A stretch of 64,000 nt of DNA from Halichondria panicea (Eukaryota > Porifera > Demospongiae > Suberitida > Halichondriidae). The position numbers and the translations under genes were made by a program. The notes beneath the pieces are model-generated. The model saw nothing but the letters and a program-made list of their open reading frames with translations, searched no databases and was not told the DNA's origin. The DNA lies in assembly GCF_963675165.1 (NCBI RefSeq), contig NC_087388.1, forward strand, positions 4,779,047-4,843,046. Reading direction: 5' to 3'. Below, piece after piece: positions 24,201-33,900 of the stretch. The first letter of the stretch is position 1, and every line of letters begins with the position of its first letter.

Positions 24201-24684
24201 GACTGAGCTCTAAAAATATCTACGATAGAGACTTCAGGATCTGGTGATGTTGGGTCTGTAAAGATATTGCTCTATTGATTATCATACTTAGTATTAGTAA
24301 TACAGCATAAAGCAGATCTGATAGCATTATATTGAAGACTGTATATTCACCTGCAATTATGTCTCCAAATTTTATGCTTTCCTCACTCAGTATCTCAGTT
24401 TGTCGAGCCTTCGGAATGACTTCAATCGATGCCTCTGGCTGTGAAGATTCCGGTACATTCTGATGTATAGTATCCATTGATATTTCTGCTTGAAGGTTTG
24501 CATCTGGAGTAGCTGTAGCTGTGTCCCTGCCTGGTTTCGTTTTGTTAGTGCCACCACTTTTAAAGCGAAGTCTAAAGCTTCCCAAACTCTTAACAGAGGA
24601 TTCTTGAGAGTTGAGACTTGCTTCATTATCTAGCTCCTGGTTGGAGGTAATTACTAGTCGCTTTTTGAAAGGTAGTTTTGACAT
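21267..24684 (-). CDS. Multi-pass membrane protein A2, unknown function
   Basis: Five exons, read 24684-24351, 24255-24157, 24040-23979, 23714-23212 and 23100-21267, in the same phases as A1; 943 aa. It is nearly identical to A1, with scattered substitutions, a three-residue deletion in exon 4 (VVDICEVHE in A1, VVEVHE here) and four extra residues (PLGS) in the last membrane segment. Same layout: long acidic cytosol-like N-terminus, cysteine cluster CRDNCNGCCTYDFC, about nine hydrophobic segments. A GCGCATGCGC palindrome lies 58 bases upstream of the ATG. B2 ends 384 bases upstream on the same strand, so the pair could share transcription control or be separate genes. Family not recognised. 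Confidence 0.8.
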
Positions 24685-24741
24685 CCTGACTTTTTAGACA
24701 CCCAACACTGACTATGCACTTTTATAAACAAGATTTATATT

Positions 24742-24751
24742 GCGCATGCGC
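24742..24751. promoter_or_regulatory. GCGCATGCGC motif upstream of A2
   Basis: Counterpart of the 18021 motif, kept with its spacing in the second tandem unit. Confidence 0.5.
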
Positions 24752-25067
24752 ATTGGAAGTTACTCTATTAGCCTCGAGACCATACTGATTAAATTTTAAT
24801 CCGCCTGGATTCGAGGCTAGATAGCTGAGACCCTTTACCAATTAAATATTCATGTGACTATAAAACATTGTTGGGTGTTGTAGGGTAAACACAATAATTG
24901 ACTGTCATAATTATTTCATAAGGTCTCAGTTTAACATTATGTTGTTCTCTTCCTTGCCTAGCTCATAGACAGCTGCACTCCCGTCTCCTTATCAAGTTGC
25001 AAAACATGTATGCTATACTACATATTAATTTACACAAAAATTAATGTATTAATTATGATAACACAAA

Positions 25068-27014
25068 TCAAGCATAACTTTCAGTGAGTGATGTATTGGC
25101 AATCATCAGTGGTGAAGCTTTTCCACTATAGTCAATATTAGCCATAGCAGTTTCGTTTCCTCCCTTTGTTTCAATGTACTTACTCTTGTCTCCATTGAAT
25201 TCAGACAATTCCAAGTCTTGATCAAGATTCTTCGTTGAGATAGTAGTTCCAATATCTTCTGTTTCGATGTTTGATTTCTTTCTACAGTTGCCAACTGATT
25301 TTTTGAAGATAAAATAGTAACCGACGAACCCAACCATTGGCATGTAAACTAGTAAAATTATCGGAATTAAGGCAAATGAATAAAATATAGCAATTATTCC
25401 TACGAAAACCATCACCAGCAGTAGGAAATTGAGCAGGATCAAGACATGAATGTTGGCGATGACAATGACACTGGTAGCAATCACAAAAGCACTCGTCATA
25501 AAAGGGTCATTTTGGAACACCACTAGCCTAACTCCAGCTTCATCATTTGTCAACATGAGAGCAGCCACAAATGCAACTAAGGCAAGATCATATACAACAC
25601 CACAAAGAGCAACAAATGGAACTTTTGTAGGGTAAAAAAACTTGGTCCAGAAAGTCTGTTCTTTGAGGCGAGTAATTTGCGCCTTGACAGTATCAAACCC
25701 TGAATCATCAAGAAATTGGTTAGCTTGTTCTTCAGCACCGGAAAGACCTTCACCTCCAAACACAGTCTCAGCAAAGCCTGCTCCTTGCAACATGGATATC
25801 ATATTCAACCAGAATCCAATTGAGAACTCTCGCATCCAAAAATAATTCACGACAAAGAAAGCGGTTACGCCCACGAGAGGTACTATGCCACCCATCACAC
25901 ATGCTGCTATCAGGAATGCACTGGCTCTAATTTCTGGATCCGGCTCATCGTCATCACCCATTGTATTGTTTGCATTGTTCATCGTCATCATTGCTGTTCC
26001 GTTCATTGTAGAGTTACTGTTCATGTTAAGCAAGGGTTGATTCTCATTTCGAATTTTCGCCCATAGAACCACAACGATTATAAAGTGTACGGCAATCTGA
26101 CCTATAATGTGGATGCAGAATTTTATCAGTAGGCCAGTCTCTTTGTCGGTTCCAGATGCTTCTTTGTTGCTAGGCAATCGAATAAGTGATAGTAAAGTTC
26201 CAAATACCATGACGACTCTCATGATGTACACAGCAAGGATAAGGTAAAAGCTCCCAATCACAACAAAACCAAAGTCAGCTTGCTCTCTTCCAGCATTTTC
26301 ATCATCTGGTTCAGGAAGGTATCCTCCATTCTCGCCTTCAGAAATTAAGGCAAACATATCGAAAATCAATAACGGATAAATGAGAAACTCATTGATTAGA
26401 TTCCGTGCCAACTCAAACCAAGTGTTGAACTTTTCTCTAGTCTCAGAACTCATTCCACATCTCGTTTTTCCTTCATCTTCATCTTCGTCTTCGTCTTCTT
26501 CTTCTTCTTCTTCTTCTTCTTCTTCTTTGCCTTTTTCTCCTGCCTGTCTCTTCTTTTTTCGTTTTTTAAGAAATGAACTAAGCACTCGAATGCCTCTAGC
26601 ACAACTTCCCAGTTGGAAGAAGTAGATGAATCCATCCATAAGAGCCATAACCATGGCAATGCAAGTGAGAATGAGGTACACGATTTGGAACACTACGTTC
26701 GACTCGAGTGGAAAATCTGTTCCAAGGATTCCTATAACAAATGCAGCAATTGAGATTCCCAGCTCGAGATACACCCACAGATCTTGAACCAGTGCCGGTA
26801 TCGAAGGAAAGAACACATTCTTCATCATGTCATAACCTTCACTGTTAGCTTTCTCCATTTCTGGGCTAAGTTCTGTTGATGGAAGCTCCTCTGGTGGTTG
26901 CAAAAGCTCTTCTGACTCACCATCTTCGACCTTTTTCTTTCGTTTAAAACACTCAAAGCAACTTGGCTTCTTTTCTTTTATCGGAACTGGTTTAATTTTG
27001 ATGATACTTTTCAT
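25068..27014 (-). CDS. Multi-pass membrane protein B2, unknown function
   Basis: A single open exon of 648 codons from the ATG at 27014. The frame continues upstream for about 16 codons (FEKKETKKKARKA) to a possible acceptor CGCAG, so a further 5' exon is possible. Basic, lysine-rich N-terminus; about nine hydrophobic segments in the same order as protein A; between segments 2 and 3 a KKRKKKR stretch followed by an uninterrupted glutamate/aspartate run; an extracellular-like asparagine-rich loop with several N-x-S/T sites (NMNSNSTMNGTAMM). The C-terminal tail of about 80 residues is hydrophilic, with many serines and threonines. It is the only intact B copy. Family not recognised; a channel or transporter role would be a guess. 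Confidence 0.8.
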   Translation of the reverse strand: MKSIIKIKPVPIKEKKPSCFECFKRKKKVEDGESEELLQPPEELPSTELSPEMEKANSEGYDMMKNVFFPSIPALVQDLWVYLELGISIAAFVIGILGTDFPLESNVVFQIVYLILTCIAMVMALMDGFIYFFQLGSCARGIRVLSSFLKKRKKKRQAGEKGKEEEEEEEEEEDEDEDEDEGKTRCGMSSETREKFNTWFELARNLINEFLIYPLLIFDMFALISEGENGGYLPEPDDENAGREQADFGFVVIGSFYLILAVYIMRVVMVFGTLLSLIRLPSNKEASGTDKETGLLIKFCIHIIGQIAVHFIIVVVLWAKIRNENQPLLNMNSNSTMNGTAMMTMNNANNTMGDDDEPDPEIRASAFLIAACVMGGIVPLVGVTAFFVVNYFWMREFSIGFWLNMISMLQGAGFAETVFGGEGLSGAEEQANQFLDDSGFDTVKAQITRLKEQTFWTKFFYPTKVPFVALCGVVYDLALVAFVAALMLTNDEAGVRLVVFQNDPFMTSAFVIATSVIVIANIHVLILLNFLLLVMVFVGIIAIFYSFALIPIILLVYMPMVGFVGYYFIFKKSVGNCRKKSNIETEDIGTTISTKNLDQDLELSEFNGDKSKYIETKGGNETAMANIDYSGKASPLMIANTSLTESYA

Positions 27015-27065
27015 TGCTTTGCGTGCTTTCTTTTTTGTTTCTTTCTTTTCGAACTCAGGCTCCCT

Positions 27066-29442
27066 GCGTGGAGTATTAAACTATTATAAATGCATAGTGG
27101 ATTAGCCTCGTCCCCAGGCCCGCTAGGTCAAGCCTCATAAGTGTTGTATATGGGCGTGGTTTCAGATTCAACAAATATAAACAATACTAAAAGTGTACGT
27201 AGAGGTTATACTGGTACTTACTCCGTAATTGTTACTATATTCCCAAAAAGTATATGCATGTGCTATCTATCTTTTATCTATGAGCTGGTCAAGTGCTACC
27301 TCTTGTATTTGGCTGCAAGCTTATTAGTAGGACCAATGCTGTTTCCCTATCGACAAGTATCGACCCTTCCTACCACTTGTTCATCAGGAACTGGGCTTTA
27401 TTATTATAGTATCAAATTAACTTCTGCCAAGTTCTGGACGTTATGTTTGTATGAATGTGGATCTGACACTGGAAGTAGAATATAGTCTCCGCAGTCTACA
27501 ATCTTTACCAGGGAGGTCGGTCTATGATATCAGGAGTGCATGAATATATAGTTGGCGACCTAGCATTATTTTTAGAGACAACTCGACCTGCAATGGTGAC
27601 GAGGCTAAGTGTGGATATACTTATAAATGTGCATGGCGTAGAAGGAAGCTCCAGCACTATGCATTAGCTGCAATTATGTAGCTGCAATCCTATATCTTCC
27701 TCTCACTCCCACAGTTGAAGTAACATTATAGCTGAAGTTTATTTGTGTTGAGTTTTACTTTCATAATATAATAATTATTGTGGGCCAATATTGTTGTTAT
27801 GACTTTGTTATATACTCACTAATCCTTGCTTCTATCTAGAACCAGCTAAAATTTAGATGTATAGAAGTCACATAAAGCCTATAAAATGAAAGCACCGCGG
27901 GTGCTGATACCTCGGTGGAGATGCCAAAGCCGCTACATAACATAAAACTACTAATATAGCTAGCTTTTACAAACATTGATTATAATTATCATGATGAACA
28001 TCTTTAATTTTGCTGCATGCGAATAGTGGGTAATGATCGACCATGGTTGTTGTTAATAACGATCGATGCCAAAAGTTCAAGTCCGCTAAATTAATGGCTG
28101 CAAGTCAGCAGAGCCTTGCAGCTCTCTGCTCACTCTTGCAGCTACCAATAGCTAGCGTTCTAGTGCAGAGCTAACTACTAAGTAGAGTAGTAACACTCGG
28201 TGAACAAGTTTTGCTATGGACTCTTCTGAAAAGGCTGCAATGGCATTCCAAGTAAGCAAACTAGGCATAACTCGAGAACAAAGCATTATTTTGCAAATCC
28301 ACGAATTAAAATCCAAGTAAACATGACTAGAAGCCTATAGAAACTCTTACTTGCACTTGATTCATCCTTGAGCAGCTGTAGCGGTCTACACACACACACA
28401 CACACACAGACACACACACAGACACACAAACACACTACCGTATATACCTCGCTTGCGCATGCGCACCGAGGCATAATGAAGCCATAATATTGACCACATA
28501 ACTTCTGGGGGCCAAACTCAACAGGTAACAATGCATGACTGTACAATCACTCACCAAACAACTCTGTCTGCTCATTCCTGTTGATTGTGCATGTGTGCAT
28601 GTGTTGTCACAGGTAGTGTTATACAATACATGTACTATAGTACATGTGTATACTATTTCATAATTACACCCAATTAGCATATCAAGCAGTAAACAGGCTG
28701 GTAGTCCAAGATCAAATTACAGGATTTCTAACCAAATAGGACGGTACATTTTCCTGGGATTTCTAACCAATAACATAATTAGTGGGATGTGACTGCATGG
28801 TGCAGCCATGCATGCACATTACTAGAAACTAGCCCATTGAGCCAGCTAATTATGACAATGATGCAAACCAAATGTAGTATAATAATATCATTAACTCACA
28901 GTTACATTCCGAGAATTGTGATAGATAGCAGTGACAGGTGTGTATGCATGTGGGGGTAGAGAGAGAATATTAATGAGGCAACATGCAAGCAAATGAAGCC
29001 AGATCAGATTTCTGACTCAGTTGGTGGCTACGTACAGTAGGTTCAACTTGAAACTATATTATATAGTGGTGGTGTAGGAAGCAATTTCTCAATGGGGGGG
29101 CTCTATAGGAAAAAGTACGGCTATCTACATAGTGCAGCTTGATAAGTCATCTCTACTTAATAATTATAGCCTTAAAAGATGAGGGGGCTCCAGCCCCTGG
29201 AGCCCCCCCTTCCTACGCCACTGGGTTGTCCAGAAAAGTAAAGACATCTGCTTTCCATTATATCACTTACTTGAAATACATGCATGCCTTAATGTCAAGA
29301 AAAATGAGGGAAATCTTATAATCCAATTCAATAGTAGTTGACTCATGAAAAACTCTAATTGCACATTAGGCTTCTATTATCCTAAAAGCATTCTTGCCAT
29401 AATTATAGTTGCACCTACATATCCATGCATGTTTGCACTCAC
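27066..29442. other. Non-coding stretch with repeats
   Basis: No supported gene. It contains an R1 repeat copy at about 27885-28480 interrupted by an (AC)n tract at 28388-28436, a GCGCATGCGC palindrome near 28457, and short AT-rich sequence. Downstream exons of the serine-rich minus-strand gene at 29443 may lie here, but I cannot place them. Confidence 0.6.
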
Positions 29443-30435
29443 TCGGTCTTGATCTCAATCGCACCGTAGTAAATTCTGAACCTGCAGACTCAATATTCGG
29501 ACCAGTTCTTGCGCTTCGTTGGTTTAACCTCACACTTCGATGGTTTGGGTCTTCACGGTTACGATTGAATTGCGATCCATTGTCAACAGCTTCCTCAGAT
29601 TGCGTATTGCTCAAAGTACGAGATGAAGTTCTCTCTTCAGTGTTCTGACTCTCTGTATCAGTTTCATTGTCTGAGCTACTGCTGGAGTAGTAGGGAGCAG
29701 GGACGGCATCTGAGTGAAAGTGAAAGAGTGAAATTTAAAATATTTTCTATTGTATAGCACAACATTTTTGAGGCGCTAATTTTCGGTGTTTTCAAGGGTT
29801 AGCCAGCTTGGGACGTGTTATACCGGTGTCACAGAAAATAAAGTCTGGCCAGAATTCGGTCCGGGGGACTAATTGCGCGTGCAGAAACAGTCCGTGCCGG
29901 ACAGCGTTTGTGTCGCATTTCCTGTCTGGTGTCGCGTATATTGTCTGGAATAAACCATACGGATAGAACCAGGGATAGAACAGTATAGCATTCCTCCACA
30001 AAATTAGGTCCCACAAAATACTTAGCTTACGGAAGATGACCAAATAGCGCGAAATTTATGCTTTAGAGGCACTTCCACAAAACTGAAATGGCTCGAACAT
30101 TTCGTGCTATACCGTGTCATGAGCTAAACTCTCATCAAAGAAAACTGATAATCAGTTTTTAACACTTGGTATGTGGCGATAATTCACTAGGTGAGATTTA
30201 AGCTATATTTACGGATATAATACATTTACAAACAATGATTAGACAACCTAGAGACTTCTATGTATAAGCAGAGATGCAAGAGATATGAATTACCTTGTTT
30301 CCTTTCTCTCAGCATAGTTGGCTCTATGCTTCTCACTTTGGAGCGATATCGAGGGTCCCCACTGGTTGCTTGTGATTGCAACAAACCACTATCAGTGGCA
30401 CTGGTAGAGCTTGGAGTTGCTGATCCTGAAGACAT
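29443..30435 (-). CDS. Serine-rich, probably disordered protein, 5' exons
   Basis: Two exons with matching phase: 30435-30294 (starts MSSGSATPSSTSATDSG) and 29709-29443 (YYSSSSSDNETDTESQNTEE). The second exon ends at a good donor (GTGAGT) in phase 1, so at least one more exon follows toward lower coordinates; I could not identify it. Composition is rich in Ser, Arg, Asn and Glu with no hydrophobic segment or known domain. The start is 520 bases from the divergent G-alpha ATG, so the two genes probably share a promoter region. The intron holds a decayed MITE. Function unknown; gene status rests on the splice-phase match and codon-like composition. Confidence 0.55.
29748..30118. repeat. Decayed MITE, GTATAGC-ended
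   Basis: TTGTATAGCACAACATTTTTGAGGCGC at the left and TTTCGTGCTATACCGT at the right are degenerate versions of the ends of the elements at 48473 and 59082. It lies in the intron of the serine-rich gene. Confidence 0.45.
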
Positions 30436-30958
30436 CTTTGGCTAAAAGTTGAGACAGGAGGTCTATGGGTATGGGCACTATATTTATTTACAACAGCTAA
30501 TTGAGATGAAGGTTCTTTCTAACTAGCTATATAGCCTAAGGCATTTATACTAACACCACCGCTTTCGAGTAACTGTTTATTATGGCTGTGGTTAGCAACT
30601 TACCAAGAAATAGATGCGTGTTTGCACACTTCCAGAAGAGACATCAAGAATCTCAGGCATGCGCACAATCGTATCAAGTTACTGAAATGAGGTTATTATT
30701 TTCTCGATCCGTACTCAGTTCTCTGATAAAGATCGTTAATGCACTAGCTACAGTGCAGTGTGTGAAAACACACCCTGCATGCTCTAGATTCCCTTTCCCG
30801 GCTGCTCTGATTGATATTAAAATTGAACGGAGACACGGAGTAGGAGCTACGAAGCTTACAACTACTAGACTAGTGTTAGACATACAAGTACAAAGCCGAT
30901 CTAAAGATCTATCATTTAATTCGATCAAGCTAGGAACAGGACAGAACTCCGGAGAGAC

Positions 30959-33900
30959 ATGGGTTGTGGTATGAGTGCTGAGGAGAGAGCTGCAGCTAGT
31001 CGCTCACACGAGATAGACCAAATGTTGAGGAGAGAGGGGGAGAAAGCAGCCAGAGAGGTCAAGCTGTTACTACTAGGTGAGGCATGACACAGTAGATCTA
31101 GTACCCCCGGCATGGCATGCACTACATGGCATGTACATTACCATGTGGCTGTGTACAGTGATGAATATTGTTATGTTAGCTACAGTATAGTACCTGATTG
31201 AATGCTTGTGCATTATTTCATTGTGATTCTTTTACTCGAATATCAGTCAGACAGTGGTCCAAATTAATAGTTCTTACCCTGTTTATATATTTCTTAGCGC
31301 TTAATTGTTCGAGGCTTTGCTCATTAGTGTACATGGCAACTAATTATATCACACTGTGATCTAGGCAACCCAACGACACTGGTAATATGTAGCGATTGCC
31401 CTTAGGCAACCATTGACTGTAGCCGTAATGCTAACGTTGTCATTTAGCCAATGAAAGGCAAGCCGCCTTAGATATAGATCTAATGTTAAGTCTGTCCAAT
31501 GTGGCTTTATACAAAACAATAATCATTGTGTATAGTGAGTATTATAGCTGTTGAAAAATTGCAAGTTGTGTTAATCAACATAGGCTGCCGAACTGTCACT
31601 GTTGTCTTTTGTCTGTTAAGTCGTGTCTCGTTGTTTTCCAATGCTCAATAGTTTTGGTATGCAATCCATAATCTGCCCTAATCGATTATCCTTTGAGAGC
31701 TGCCCAGTCAAGTCTGTGAAGCCAGAATGGTCATTTGTTTTGTGTGTTGTCCGTTCAATTATAACTCTGGCAAAGTCAGACTCTGAGATTGGTTCCTGTC
31801 ATGTAGACTAAATATCCTGTGTGTACGTATGTACCAGTGTGTGGTTAATTAAATTATAAGGTGATCTCTCTACATTATTATATTTCCATATTTAAGTTAT
31901 AGACACAATGTGTTACGTGTGTGTGCCACTCCCCACCTCTCACACAAGCTATCTTACCTGTCACCTAGCAGCAGCGTGAATCAACGGCTTTCCTGGCTTG
32001 TTAGGAAGTTAAAACTAAAATTGATTCCTTGATTTCCCCCGTTTCTGAAAGTGTACCTACGCATGATGATACTAATTGAAGCACTCTTTCAAAGCAAACT
32101 CTTTTCTGTATATTATGTGTACGTGTGTGATTCTGTTTTTGTTAAGTGGTACCCTCTGAGAACGTTTTGATTTGTGTAGCATACTTTCAATAACTGTGTA
32201 CTGATTCGTTTTCTTTTAGTGTTTGAGTTTGTTAATTCTGCCTCTGTTTCGTGTCCGTGAGTTTGCCCTCAACCCTAGCACATGCAGTTAAAACCATTGA
32301 AACTTTACATTGTACATAGAAAGCATTTTCAATCCCCATTTATGTGCACACAAAAAGCTTTTGAACTCTTGAGGTTAGGCCCCACTGTAAATAGACACTG
32401 TAAATATAGATGCTGTGATATGTGTGCAGTCTTATAGTTTGTCTTTGTAGCCAAAATATTTTCTCGATATTGATATAATGCATTGGTGGTGATTGCTACA
32501 GTTGCCTTGGTAGCAGTATTAGCACCCAAATGTAAAGCTTATTGTGTTTCTTTGAATGTGTCTGGGTGTGTCTATGTGTCAGGGGAGGGGGGGGGGGTGG
32601 GTGTTGGGAAATGAAGCCACTAAAATATAATATAAGGGCATTCTTAACACCACATCCTTGAGTCACTGTAGGCCGGTACCTAATATACTTCTTCTGTATT
32701 GTACCCTAGCACTGATGACATGCAAGTGCTTACTTGTGGGCAGTGAGTGCCCTTGTGAGGTCACCTGCCATTGTACTGGGTCCTATTGTCCCCAACTACC
32801 TTGATGTGGGCTGTGTGGTGCTGTTATAGCCGGGGGGGGGGGGGGGGGGGGAGTTATTAATCACATTATTCTGTACATGTAAGTACATGTATGGCAGCAT
32901 GCAATAGTTATTCTCCTTTTCTGAGGCATTGTAGGGACAGTACTGAGTGGTCTCAATAGACAGGTGGTCTCTTTAGGGAGGTCAATAGTGTGAGCATTGT
33001 AGGGACAGTACTGAGTGGTCTCAATAGAGAGGTGGTCTCTTTAGGGAGGTCAATAGTGTGAGCATTGTAGGCACAGTACTGAGTGGTCTCAATAGAGAGG
33101 TGGTCTCTTTAGGGAGGTCAATAGTGTGAGCATTGTAGGGACAGTACTGAGTGGTCTCAATAGAGAGGTGGTCTCTTTAGGGAGGTCAATAGTGTGAGCA
33201 TTGTAGGGACAGTACTGAGTGGTCTCAATAGACAGGTGGTCTCTTTAGGGAGGTCAATAGTGTGAGCATTGTGGTCTCTCTGCATGAGGTTTTATAAATA
33301 GATTGCTTTTAGATTAGTTTTTGTACGATATTTATACGGCACTTGGAAGTGCAGGTGCTGTATTTCACCACTCACGTACTAACGACTTATTTAGCAAGCC
33401 CTCTAAGGCAGGCTACAGGTGACCCTATACTCTACAGTAGGACCAGGTGCTATAGAATATGTATAGGGAAACCTGCCCAGGGCTATACTAAAACGATGCC
33501 TTAGGCAAATAATGTCATAACAAATACACTCCTTTAGCTTCAACTGGTGTATGGGATAGAATCGATTTTTGTGTACGTAGTATAATAATCAGTAGAAACT
33601 GTTCGTTGTGTGTATACACAGATAATGCCTTACTGTAGCAGCACTCTGTGTGTGTGTGTGTGTGTGTGCGTGCGTGCGTGCGCGCGTGCGTGTGTGCAGA
33701 TAATGCCTTATAGCCTGAGTGTGTGAGTCAGTTCACACAATTTTAATATGGTGTGTTTACATGACGATAATTAAGTGCTTGGTCACATCAATTACTTTGT
33801 AAGAGAGAAGGAATTGATCCAGCCATAATGGGTCAGCCTTGGTGTCAGAAGTGGCATTCTCAGCATAGTTGCCAGTCGTGTGTGGTACGTACGTTGTATG

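Noticed and set aside
26380-26625. Polyserine protein on the plus strand
   Set aside because: It is the antisense reading of the GAA-type acidic tract in B2.
27141-27485. 114-codon ORF
   Set aside because: No recognisable domain, no splice partners, composition typical of non-coding sequence.
30582-30974. 130-codon ORF before G-alpha
   Set aside because: It overlaps the G-alpha start in another frame, has no domain and lies in the expected promoter/5'UTR.
32924-33275. Possible CRISPR array
   Set aside because: The 68-base units are directly adjacent without unique spacers, and the DNA is animal nuclear.
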